From the NCBI RefSeq assembly GCF_001189845.1, contig NZ_LFLZ01000007.1, positions 1-64,000 on the forward strand: DNA of 64,000 nt, in the 5' to 3' direction. This document shows, one piece after another, positions 48,729 through 56,652 of the stretch (positions within the stretch are counted from its first letter, which is position 1; every line of letters starts with the position of its first letter). The notes under the pieces were generated by a model that had not been told where the DNA came from, searched no databases, and worked only from the letters and a program-made list of their open reading frames with translations. The DNA is from Bradyrhizobium tropiciagri (GTDB taxonomy: Bacteria > Pseudomonadota > Alphaproteobacteria > Rhizobiales > Xanthobacteraceae). A program made the position numbers and the translations under genes.

Positions 48729-49664
48729 ATGTCTTCCGCCGACAACAGGATCGATCGCCGCGACTGGGGCCTGCTTGGCCTGCTGTCGGTGCTCTGGGGC
48801 GGCTCGTTCTTCTTTAACGGCGTGATCCTGCGCGAATTGCCGCCGCTGACCCTGGTGTTGCTGCGCGTGGTGCTCGGCACGATCATCCTGCTGCCGCTGC
48901 TGCGCGCCGCGAAGATCGAATGGCCGCGCGGCGTCGCCGCCTGGGCGCCGTTCTTCGCGATGGGGCTGTTCAACAACGTGCTGCCGTTTTCGCTGATCGT
49001 GTTCGGGCAGACCTATATTCCGAGCGGGCTGGCTTCGATCCTCAACGCGATGACGCCGCTGTTCGCGGTGATCATCATGGCAGCGGCCGGCGAGGAGAGG
49101 TTGCAGGCGCGCCGTGTCGCGGGCGTGATGGTCGGGCTGATCGGGGTCGCGATCCTGCATGGCGATGCGCTCGGCTTCGAGAGCCGCCAGGGCATCGGCA
49201 TCCTGCTGTGCCTCGCCGGCGCCTTCAGCTACGGCATCGCGGCGCTGGTCGGGCGGCGGCTGCCGCAGCGCGTGCCGCCGCTCGGCACGGCGACATTCCA
49301 GATGATGACATCGGCCTTGATGATGGCGCCGATCGCCGCCGTGGCCGATCAGCCCTGGCTGCTGCCGATGCCGCATCCGACCACGTGGCTCGCCGTGCTC
49401 GGGCTCGCGGCGCTGTCGACGGCGCTGGCCTACATCGTGTTCTTTCAGATCCTGCAGCGCTCCGGCGCGACCAATGTGATGCTGGTGACGCTGCTGATTC
49501 CGGTCACCGCGATGCTGCTCGGCTACCTCGTCCTCGGCGAGCCGATCGCGCTGCGCGAGGTGATCGGCGCGCTCGTGATATCAAGCGCGCTGCTGCTGAT
49601 CGACGGGCGCGTGCTGGGCTGGTTCAGCCGCGCGCCTGCTTCCATGCCGCGTACCATCCGCTGA
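48729..49664 (+). CDS. EamA-family DMT transporter
   Basis: 311 residues, ten membrane helices in two EamA repeats. Visible are LLSVLWGGSFFFNGVILREL in the first helix pair, PSGLASILNAMTPLFAVIIMA in the first repeat end, and the matching second repeat with STALAYIVFFQILQRSGATN and LVTLLIPVTAMLLGYLVLGEP. Such carriers export amino acids or metabolites. Its 3' end overlaps by 41 bases the 3' end of the convergent carbamoyltransferase gene. Confidence 0.92.
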   Translation: MSSADNRIDRRDWGLLGLLSVLWGGSFFFNGVILRELPPLTLVLLRVVLGTIILLPLLRAAKIEWPRGVAAWAPFFAMGLFNNVLPFSLIVFGQTYIPSGLASILNAMTPLFAVIIMAAAGEERLQARRVAGVMVGLIGVAILHGDALGFESRQGIGILLCLAGAFSYGIAALVGRRLPQRVPPLGTATFQMMTSALMMAPIAAVADQPWLLPMPHPTTWLAVLGLAALSTALAYIVFFQILQRSGATNVMLVTLLIPVTAMLLGYLVLGEPIALREVIGALVISSALLLIDGRVLGWFSRAPASMPRTIR

Positions 49665-51777
49665 ACCGTCCGCTGTCGCGCTCGCCGCCGTGCCAGGCGG
49701 CATAGGCGGTGCCGTCATCGGCGACCAGCACCACGGCATCGAGCCCCTTGGAGCGGCGCAGCGTGTCCATCGCCTGCATTGGGGTCTGCGCGATCGGGCC
49801 TGCGACGTTGAACGACGTGTTGACCGACATCTCGACGCCGATATGGCGGCCGAGCGCCTTCAGATAGGCGTAGGTGAGGGGATCGTCCGCCTCGCGTACG
49901 ATCTGGATGCGGCCGGTGCCGTCGGCGTGCACCACGGCCGGAATCCTGGCACGCGCTTCCGGCTTCGAATGCGCCGTGAGCACCATGTAGTTGTAGGCGT
50001 TGTAGTCGCCGTCGGATGCGCCGTCTTCCAGCTCGAAATAGTCGCGTGCCGCCTCAAGCGTCGCCATCGGTGCCAGCGGCCGGATCGCCTCGCGGTACTT
50101 GACGCGTTCGTTGAGCCGCTCGCGCACCGCGGGGTCGCAGGGGTTGGCGAGGATCGAGCGATGGCCAAGCGCGCGCGGACCGGTCTCCGCCGCACCCTGG
50201 TAGATCGCGATCACGCCGCCTTGCGCCACCATGCTGGCCATCAGATCGGCCACCGCATCGCGCCCCCCTGACGTTGCGACATTGCCGATCGCGGTCGAGG
50301 CGATGTCGTCGACGTTGAGCGCCGTGGTGATGTCGGCGTTCGAGGGCGGCAGGCCGCAATAGAATGCGTGCGACAGCGCCGCGCCGCGCGGAGCGCCCGC
50401 CATATGGGCGAACAGCCAGGCCGCACCGATCGGCACGCCGGGATCGCCGGGCACCGGCGGCACCCACATATGCAGCCGCGTCTTGCGCTGCTGCGCGCGT
50501 TCGAACCACGCCTCGTCGAAATGCTCGAGCAGCCGCATATTGCCGAGCGCGTTCAGCGCCACGCCGCCGGTCAGCACCAGGCGGTCGGTGCCGGTGACGC
50601 GCAGCAGATGATCGATGACATGGATCATCGCGTCCTCGAACACCAGTTGCGTCGCGGCGGCCTTGTCGACGCGATCCTTGGTGTCGGGACGGTGATTGAT
50701 GTGTTCGACGCGCAGCACGGCGTCGGGATTCCAGAGCTGGTCGGGCCGCAGCGGCGGGCCGAGAATGTCGATCAGCGGCTGCTTGTACGGATTGTCGGCG
50801 GGGTCGGCATACCAATTGGCCATCGCGCGATTGAGCTGCACGCTGCCATCCGGGCCGAGATGCAGCACCGCTTTGAGCCGCTGATAATAGGGATTGGTGG
50901 CGCGGTTCATGTCGCCCCAGGCGGCGGCGCCCATGTAACGGCCCTCGCTGGAGAGCCATGTCCAGCCGCCCTGGCTCGACGAGATCACGGTGTAGAAGGC
51001 ACCGAGCGAATCGAACAGGCTGTCGTTGCAATAGAGCTGCTTCATCTCGCCATTTTCGGCGACGTAGAGCGAGATCGAGCCGACATCGCCGGTGCCGTCG
51101 AGCACCGCGATTGCGACGCGCTCGCGCAGATCGGCGAACGGCGAGGCGGTGAACGAGTACCAGGCGTGATTGTCGTGATGCGGCATGCAGATCAGCGGCA
51201 GCTGCTCGCCGAGCCCATACATCCTGCCGAGCCTGCGCGAGATGCGCCGCACCTGGTCCATCTGCCGCAGGTTGATCGCGGGCGCGATCGGCGCGCGCAG
51301 CAATTTGATGCTGGCCGGCGCTTCCTCGAGCGAGGTGCGGATCAGCATCGCCAGCAGTGCCGGATAGTCCCATGTCGTGACGAAGGCCGCGATGTCGCCG
51401 ATGTCGCGGCCCATCCGCTGCAGCACCTTGCGCATGTCCTCGAGCGCGTGTTGCGGAAACTCGTTGGTATGTTTGTTTCCGGAAAAGCGCTCTTCCTCGT
51501 TGTTGACGATCAGGCGCGGGCCGTCCTTCTGGGTGACCTCGACCAGCGCGACGCCGGTGTTGTGCGTGCCGGGGCAGGCGAGGCCCGCGATATAGACGGT
51601 CTCGCCGCGCTGCAGCCTTGCGCGGATCGCGGCGATCGTGGCTTGCGCGAACGCGCCATTGGACTTGTGCAAGCCACGACCAGCCAGCGCACGTTCGCTG
51701 AGGCGGCGGGTGATTTCATAGCCCGCCGCCGCAATACGCGGATGCCGCGGACCGGTACGAATGTCCGGTTTACGCAA
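49624..51777 (-). CDS. NodU/CmcH-family O-carbamoyltransferase
   Basis: 717 residues. The family transfers a carbamoyl group from carbamoyl phosphate to a hydroxyl of a sugar or natural product (NodU on Nod factors, CmcH on cephems, TobZ on tobramycin). N-terminal Kae1-like part: YIAGLACPGTHNTGVALVEV, NEEERFSGNKH and the metal-site HHDNHAWYSF, then SSEGRYMGAAAWG and LVLTGGVALNALGN. C-terminal part: GAAETGPRALGHRSILANP and SVNTSFNVAGPI. No nod, antibiotic or polysaccharide genes stand beside it, so the acceptor is unknown. The first 50 residues precede the family core, and the exact start is uncertain. Confidence 0.9.
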   Translation of the reverse strand: MRKPDIRTGPRHPRIAAAGYEITRRLSERALAGRGLHKSNGAFAQATIAAIRARLQRGETVYIAGLACPGTHNTGVALVEVTQKDGPRLIVNNEEERFSGNKHTNEFPQHALEDMRKVLQRMGRDIGDIAAFVTTWDYPALLAMLIRTSLEEAPASIKLLRAPIAPAINLRQMDQVRRISRRLGRMYGLGEQLPLICMPHHDNHAWYSFTASPFADLRERVAIAVLDGTGDVGSISLYVAENGEMKQLYCNDSLFDSLGAFYTVISSSQGGWTWLSSEGRYMGAAAWGDMNRATNPYYQRLKAVLHLGPDGSVQLNRAMANWYADPADNPYKQPLIDILGPPLRPDQLWNPDAVLRVEHINHRPDTKDRVDKAAATQLVFEDAMIHVIDHLLRVTGTDRLVLTGGVALNALGNMRLLEHFDEAWFERAQQRKTRLHMWVPPVPGDPGVPIGAAWLFAHMAGAPRGAALSHAFYCGLPPSNADITTALNVDDIASTAIGNVATSGGRDAVADLMASMVAQGGVIAIYQGAAETGPRALGHRSILANPCDPAVRERLNERVKYREAIRPLAPMATLEAARDYFELEDGASDGDYNAYNYMVLTAHSKPEARARIPAVVHADGTGRIQIVREADDPLTYAYLKALGRHIGVEMSVNTSFNVAGPIAQTPMQAMDTLRRSKGLDAVVLVADDGTAYAAWHGGERDSGRFSGWYAAWKQARG

Positions 51778-51935
51778 TCAGAACGCCTCGACTCGTGATC
51801 CCCAGATCGACCTTCAATCATAAATAGCACCAGGCAACAATGCCGTTTCGCCCAACGGAAAAACCCGGCGCTTGCCAGCACATGCGTCTCTTGCGAGACT
51901 TGCGTCAAAACCACGACAAAAATCGGGAGAAAACG

Positions 51936-53171
51936 ATGCCGGCTCGTTCTGGATATATTGGCGCAATCGTGGCGTTCGCAAGTGTCGCACTGCTCGCGAC
52001 CTCGGCCCACGCCCAGAAGAAATACGATCCCGGCGCGACCGATAGCGAAATCAAGATCGGCAACATCATGCCGTATAGCGGCCCGGCGTCGTCCTATGGC
52101 GTGATCGGCAAGACCGAGGCCGCGTTCTTCAAGATGATCAACGAACAGGGCGGCATCAATGGCCGCAAGATCAACTTCATCAGCTACGACGATGCCTATT
52201 CGCCGCCCAAAGCAATCGAACAGGCGCGCAAGCTGGTCGAGAGCGACGAGGTGCTGCTGATCTTCCAGGCGCTCGGTACGCCGTCGAATTCGGCAATCAT
52301 GAAATACATGAATGCCAAGAAGGTGCCGCAATTGTTCGTCGCCTCCGGCGGCACCAAGTTCGGCGACCCCAAGAACTTTCCCTGGACGATGGGCTTTCAG
52401 CCCAACTACCAGAGCGAGGGGCGAATCTATGCGAAACACATTCGCGACAAGTTTCCAAACAGCAAGATCGCGGTGTTCTGGCAAAACGACGACGCCGGCA
52501 AGGATCAGTTCAAGGGCTTGAAGGACGGGCTCGGCGACAAGGCGAACATGATCATCGCCGACAAGTCCTACGAGGTCTCCGATCCCTCGATCGATTCGCA
52601 GATCGTCGCGCTGCACGATTCCGGTGCCGACATCTTCTTCTCCTGGGCGGCGCCGAAGGGATCGGCGCAGGCGATCCGCAAGGTCGGCGAGCTCGGCTGG
52701 AAGCCGAAATTCTTTCTCGCCAACACCGCGACCTCGGTCGCCTCGGTCTTGAAGCCGGCGGGGCTCGAATATTCCAAGGACATCATCTCGACGGCCTATC
52801 TGAAGGACCCGACCGATCCGACCTGGGACAAGGATCCCGCGGTGCTGAGCTGGCGCGGCTTCATGGACAAGTATTATCCGGACGGCGACAAGGGCAATGC
52901 CAACAACCTCTATGGCTATGTGCAGGCCGAGGCCATGGTGCAGGTGCTGAAGCAGTGCGGTGACAATCTGACGCGCGAGAATGTGATGAAGCAGGCCGCC
53001 AATTTGAAGAACTTCCATTCCGACCTGATGCTGCCGGGCGTCATGGTCAATACCTCGCCGGACGATTACTTCCCGATCGAGCAGATGCAATTGATGCGGT
53101 TCAACGGCGAAGCGTGGGAGCTGTTCGGCGACGTCATCACCGGCGAGGTCGGGCATGAGGCGACGCGGTAG
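51936..53171 (+). CDS. Branched-chain amino acid-type ABC transporter substrate-binding protein
   Basis: 411 residues. A signal peptide (residues 1-27, AIVAFASVALLATSAHAQ) precedes a type 1 periplasmic binding fold of the LivK kind: YDPGATDSEIKIGNIMPYSGPAS, INEQGGINGRKINFISYDDAY, PQLFVASGGTKF and YGYVQAEAMVQVLKQCGDN. The start at 51936 has GGGAGA upstream; the open frame to 51840 is not signal-like. No permease or ATPase genes are nearby, so it is an orphan. Ligand unknown: in Bradyrhizobium this large family covers amino acids, aromatic acids and amides. Divergent from the carbamoyltransferase gene. Confidence 0.92.
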   Translation: MPARSGYIGAIVAFASVALLATSAHAQKKYDPGATDSEIKIGNIMPYSGPASSYGVIGKTEAAFFKMINEQGGINGRKINFISYDDAYSPPKAIEQARKLVESDEVLLIFQALGTPSNSAIMKYMNAKKVPQLFVASGGTKFGDPKNFPWTMGFQPNYQSEGRIYAKHIRDKFPNSKIAVFWQNDDAGKDQFKGLKDGLGDKANMIIADKSYEVSDPSIDSQIVALHDSGADIFFSWAAPKGSAQAIRKVGELGWKPKFFLANTATSVASVLKPAGLEYSKDIISTAYLKDPTDPTWDKDPAVLSWRGFMDKYYPDGDKGNANNLYGYVQAEAMVQVLKQCGDNLTRENVMKQAANLKNFHSDLMLPGVMVNTSPDDYFPIEQMQLMRFNGEAWELFGDVITGEVGHEATR

Positions 53172-53222
53172 GGCCCGCGCTCAAGCCAACACACCGCCGT
53201 CGTCCCTGCGAAAGCGAAAGCA

Positions 53223-53308
53223 GGGACCCATAACCACAGACGCGTGTTGTTGAAGCGGGCTGGGGCTCCAGCGCGATGCAACAACAACCATTAGTGGTTA
53301 TGGGTCCC
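53223..53308. repeat. Intergenic palindromic repeat
   Basis: Perfect 15-bp inverted repeat (GGGACCCATAACCAC at 53223-53237 and GTGGTTATGGGTCCC at 53294-53308) with an inner TGTTGTTG/CAACAACA pair, so the transcript can fold into one long hairpin. The flanks (gtcgtccctgcgaaagc... and gggtcgcgcttcgcttgcccg) resemble dispersed Bradyrhizobium repeats. It follows the binding-protein gene and may terminate it. Confidence 0.75.
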
Positions 53309-53845
53309 GGGTCGCGCTTCGCTTGCCCGCGAATTTGTTGCACGGGCCGAGCGCCATGCCGCCGGCGACGCCGACGCCGATCACGTACATCCAGCCTTCG
53401 TGAAAATCGGACAAATGCGAGTTGAGCAGCGAGCTCGTAAAGATCGCGGCCCGCGAACAGCCTGGTATGGCTGGTCCACATCGCGCAGAGCAGCAGGATG
53501 CCGAGGAGCCCCCACTGGATCGCGACATTGAAGGTCTGGTTGTGCGGATTGTTGATCACCTCGGCCTGCAGGCCGGTCTGTCCTATCGCATCCAGCGTGA
53601 ACATGTGCCTGATCGAGCCAGTGCCGTGCCCGAGCCATGGCGAGGCAGCGATGAACTTCATCGATTTCCGCCAATACGTCAGGCGCTACGCGGTGGAGGC
53701 GATGCCTGAGGTATCCTGCGCGCGATACTCGATGCCGATGTCGGCAATACGTTGCCGCAGATAAGGCGACGTGGTCCAGACCAGCAGGCTCGTCAGCGCA
53801 GCGGCGGCGAACAGCAGCCGCGTGGCGCGGCGGGACAAGTGCAGC
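53300..53845 (-). pseudogene. O-antigen ligase (WaaL/Wzy_C) remnant
   Basis: On the minus strand a degenerate C-terminal half of an O-antigen ligase/polymerase can be followed: a membrane helix (TRLLFAAAALTSLLVW), SPYLRQRIADIGIEYRAQD, then an in-frame TAG at 53686-53688, WRKSMKFIAASPWLGHGTGS, the hallmark NNPHNQTFNVAIQWGLLGIL, and after a frame break at about 53,430 LLNSHLSDFHEGWMYVIG. The N-terminal half is absent (nothing similar beyond about 53,845), and the 3' end runs into the palindromic repeat. Truncation plus stop plus shift argue for a true pseudogene. Such ligases attach O-antigen to lipid A-core in the inner membrane. Confidence 0.8.
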
Positions 53846-53917
53846 GGTCCGTATCGATGGCGGCAGTGCCAGGGCCCTCTTGAACCCGCGCCCGCCAGGC
53901 GCGTCGGAGTGACCTTG

Positions 53918-53935
53918 TTTCCCAAAAGTGGGAAA
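53918..53935. promoter_or_regulatory. Palindrome TTTCCC-N6-GGGAAA before the DUF6502 gene
   Basis: Perfect 6-bp arms separated by AAAAGT. It lies about 60-78 bases before the DUF6502 start and about 20 bases from a second palindrome built from related half-sites, which suggests an operator region. Confidence 0.4.
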
Positions 53936-53954
53936 ATATCACACGTCAGGCGGA

Positions 53955-53971
53955 GTGGGATTGTGTCCCAC
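53955..53971. promoter_or_regulatory. Palindrome GTGGGA-N5-TCCCAC before the DUF6502 gene
   Basis: Perfect 6-bp arms separated by TTGTG, ending 24 bases before the DUF6502 start codon. The GTGGGA half-site recurs in the palindrome at 53918-53935 (AGTGGGAA). Placement over the expected promoter fits an operator, possibly for autoregulation (inference). Confidence 0.45.
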
Positions 53972-53995
53972 GCAGTGGACGGCTAAAAGTTAGAC

Positions 53996-54871
53996 ATGAA
54001 TGCCAAGGCCCCGAAGTGGAAGGTGGGATCGTCCGCGCCGATCGCCGCAGCGAAGCTGCATGCACCGCTGGCGCGGATGCTGCGCCCGCTGGTGCGGCTT
54101 TGTATCCGCGGCGGCATGACATTCCCGGCGCTGACCCAATTGCTGCGCGAGCTCTATGTCAACGTCGCCGAGCACGAGTTCGCGCTCGAGGGCAAGGAGC
54201 AGACTGACAGCCGCGTCAGCCTCCTGACCGGCATCCACCGCAAGGAGGTGGCGCGGCTGCGCGGCGCGGGCGCGCCGGTCAATGCGGTGCCGGCGACGCT
54301 GTCGCGCACCAGCGCGATCATCGCGCGCTGGCTGGCCGCCCCCGAGTTCACCGACGCGAAGGGCGATCCGTTGCCGCTGCGGCGCGCCGCCGATGGCGGC
54401 GCGCCGTCGTTCGAGACGCTGGTCGAATCGATCACCAAGGACGTGCGGCCGCGCGCGGTGCTGGACGAATGGCTCGACCGCAAGCTCGTCACCATCAATG
54501 ACCGCGACGAGATCATGCTGGTCGAGCAGGCCTTCGTCCCGCATGGCGACGACGACCGCAAATGGCACTATCTCGGCCGCAATTTGCACGACCATGTCGC
54601 GGCCGCCGAGATGAATGTGTCGTCGGCGACACCGCGCTTCCTCGAACGTGCGGTGCATTACGATGGACTGTCGGCCAAGCTTGCCAAGCGGCTCGAAGGC
54701 CGCTCGTGCGAGCTCGCGATGGAGGCGCTGAAGGTCGCCAACCGCGAGGCCAACCGCGCCTTGGCCAAGGACAAGGGCGGCGATTACCGCTGGAATTTCG
54801 GCATCTACATCTATCGCGAGGGCCCCAACGGTCCTGTCGATGACGATTCCGACGAAGGCGGTGCGGCATGA
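53996..54871 (+). CDS. DUF6502 family protein
   Basis: 291 residues, cytoplasmic. The N-terminal third resembles a winged helix (PLARMLRPLVRLCIRGGMTFPALTQLLRELYVNVA, then SRVSLLTGIHRKEVARLRG), suggesting DNA binding; the rest is helical, with VLDEWLDRKLVTINDRDEI and HYLGRNLHDHVAAAEMN. I place it in the DUF6502 family, whose function is not established. No good Shine-Dalgarno is visible before ATG 53996. Two palindromes upstream fit a self-regulating DNA-binding protein. Its stop overlaps a Gly-rich ORF start by ATGA, and reading on past the stop in the same frame gives Gly-rich sequence. Confidence 0.8.
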   Translation: MNAKAPKWKVGSSAPIAAAKLHAPLARMLRPLVRLCIRGGMTFPALTQLLRELYVNVAEHEFALEGKEQTDSRVSLLTGIHRKEVARLRGAGAPVNAVPATLSRTSAIIARWLAAPEFTDAKGDPLPLRRAADGGAPSFETLVESITKDVRPRAVLDEWLDRKLVTINDRDEIMLVEQAFVPHGDDDRKWHYLGRNLHDHVAAAEMNVSSATPRFLERAVHYDGLSAKLAKRLEGRSCELAMEALKVANREANRALAKDKGGDYRWNFGIYIYREGPNGPVDDDSDEGGAA

Positions 54872-55131
54872 GCAGCCCCAGGCGGGCGCGGTGCGCCTGG
54901 TGGCGGCGGCCCGGGTGGCAGTCCGAGTGGCGGCCCTAGCGGGGGACCGTCCCGCGTGCTAGGCGGCGGCCCGTCAAGTAGTAGCGGCCCTGCGCCCGAT
55001 TCTCTGAGTGGAGGAACGACCAGCCCCGGTCCGGGCGGCTTCGGCTCGTCCGGCGGACCGTTCGGTCCCGGCCGCGGATTCGGTGGCGGCGGGCCGGGCG
55101 GTGCATGGGCGGCGGTGGCGGTCGTCGCTGA
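54868..55131 (+). pseudogene. Broken Gly/Pro/Ser-rich ORF coupled to the DUF6502 gene
   Basis: An ATG at 54868 overlaps the DUF6502 stop (ATGA). In that frame only a few codons make sense (MSSP); shifting by one base gives a continuous Gly-rich protein (GGRGAPGGGGPGGSPSGG ... FGSSGGPFGPGRGFGGGG), and returning to the first frame near 55,100 gives MGGGGGRR and a stop at 55129-55131. So two compensating breaks appear to disrupt a roughly 88-residue gene. It may be decayed, mis-sequenced, or a non-coding GC-rich spacer; Gly codons arise easily at this GC content. Confidence 0.4.
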
Positions 55132-55143
55132 GCCACAAACGAG

Positions 55144-55173
55144 ATCGGCGCAAGCGAGACCGCTTGCGCCGAT
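55144..55173. terminator. Bidirectional hairpin terminator
   Basis: ATCGGCGCAAGCG-AGAC-CGCTTGCGCCGAT, a perfect 13-bp stem with a 4-base loop, between the plus-strand DUF6502 region and the convergent M23 peptidase gene that stops at 55202. T tracts are weak on both sides. Confidence 0.65.
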
Positions 55174-55201
55174 GTTCAGATCGATCGTTGTGAGGTGAGG
55201 C

Positions 55202-56551
55202 TTAACCTGCGCTGAGGCGGACGCCGGCGCGGAGGAATTTCTGCGGATCGACCGCTTCGCCGTCGATGCGGGTCTCATAGTGCAGATGCGGACCGGTGGA
55301 GCGGCCGGTCGAGCCGACGGCGCCGATCACTTGGCCGATCTTGACGTATTCGCCGACCTTGACGCCGATCTCCGAGAGATGGCCGTAGCGGGTCGACAGC
55401 CCATTGCCGTGATCGACCTCGACCATGCGGCCATAGCCGCCGGCCCAGCCCGCCGACACCACCTTGCCGTTGGCAGTGACGCGCACCGGATCGCCCTGCG
55501 CGGCGCGGAAGTCGAGGCCGGTGTGCATCGCCGGCCGGCCGAGGAAGGGATCACTGCGAACGCCGAAGCCGCTGGTGAATTCGACCTCGCCCACGACAGG
55601 TTTGCGGTAGGGCACCAGCGCCAGCGTCTGGTTCAAGCGCTGCATCTGCGCGCGGTTGATGTTGATGCGGTAGAGCTGGCGCTCGAAGGCGCCGGCGTCG
55701 GGCGTGAGCTTCACCGGCACATAGGGGCCGCCCATGCCGGAGCGCGGCACGGCTGCTTCGAGCTGCGACATGTTGAGGCCGAGATCGCTTATCACGCCGC
55801 GCATCCGGCGCACCCGCGATTCGATGCCGTCCTCGACCGAGGAGAGTGCGGCGACCTGGCGGCGCTCGACCTGATCGAGCGAGGTCTGCAGACGGACCAG
55901 GACATTGTCGACGCCCTGGGCCTTGGCGAACTGGTTCGGCTGCGCCTTGGCGATCAGCGGTGCGCGCGATTCCAGCCGCGCCTCGCGGTCCGGCGGCGCC
56001 ACGAAGATCACGGTGTCGCTGATCGGGGAGGGCTTTGGCGTGCCGGAGGACGGCGCCGCCTCAGCGCGGCCCTGCGGCTTGATCGAACCGGTTGAGGTGG
56101 CATCGGGCATCGCGCCGAGGGCGGTGGCGCGCGATTCCAGCGTCGACTGCCGCTTCAGGATCTGGTCGAGCTTCTGGTCGAACTGCTCCTGGTCGAGCAA
56201 CTGGCGGCTGGTGGTGCGGTCGACCTTGGCGCGCAGCTCGGAGATGCGGTCCTCATAGGCGTATTGCATCTCGGCCTGGCGCGCGATCAGCCGGGTCAGG
56301 ACGTCGTCGCGGAACGCGAAGTAGGTCGCGGTCGCCGCCGACCACATGCCGAGCAGAACTACGGTGCCGACCGCGATCCAGAACACGACCGGCCCGAACC
56401 GGACCTGCTTGCCGGCATGGACCAGCGTATAGCCCTCGCCGGAGGCCGCCACCGCCGGTGCGGCGTGATGGGCAGCCGGGCGGCGCGCCGGTGCCCGGCC
56501 ATGGTCCTGGTGATGATGGTGTTTCTGGTGATGACCGGACCGGCTCGACAT
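55202..56551 (-). CDS. M23-family peptidoglycan endopeptidase, membrane anchored
   Basis: 449 residues. A His-rich cytoplasmic tail (residues about 1-40, HHQKHHHHQDHGR) precedes one membrane helix (about 55-78) and a long coiled-coil region (AEMQYAYEDRISELRAKVDR, LDQEQFDQKLDQILKRQ). The C-terminal LytM domain is intact: MHTGLDFRAAQG with the first zinc His and Asp, TRYGHLSEIGVKVGEYVK, and GPHLHYE with the H-x-H. So it is probably an active cross-link hydrolase of the MepM/EnvC kind, facing the periplasm. Start ATG 56551 has GGGAG upstream; the frame is open to 56620. Confidence 0.92.
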   Translation of the reverse strand: MSSRSGHHQKHHHHQDHGRAPARRPAAHHAAPAVAASGEGYTLVHAGKQVRFGPVVFWIAVGTVVLLGMWSAATATYFAFRDDVLTRLIARQAEMQYAYEDRISELRAKVDRTTSRQLLDQEQFDQKLDQILKRQSTLESRATALGAMPDATSTGSIKPQGRAEAAPSSGTPKPSPISDTVIFVAPPDREARLESRAPLIAKAQPNQFAKAQGVDNVLVRLQTSLDQVERRQVAALSSVEDGIESRVRRMRGVISDLGLNMSQLEAAVPRSGMGGPYVPVKLTPDAGAFERQLYRININRAQMQRLNQTLALVPYRKPVVGEVEFTSGFGVRSDPFLGRPAMHTGLDFRAAQGDPVRVTANGKVVSAGWAGGYGRMVEVDHGNGLSTRYGHLSEIGVKVGEYVKIGQVIGAVGSTGRSTGPHLHYETRIDGEAVDPQKFLRAGVRLSAG

Positions 56552-56652
56552 CGGTACTCCCGCGGCCGGTCGGACCAAGCTCCGTACGGCTAATTTGCGG
56601 GGCCGATTTGAGCCCGCCATGGTTAATTTTCAGGAAACGGAACCCCCTCCGG

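Noticed and set aside
54160..54560. Open frames antisense to the DUF6502 gene
   Set aside because: They lack any recognisable motif and start signals, and mirror a well-formed sense gene.
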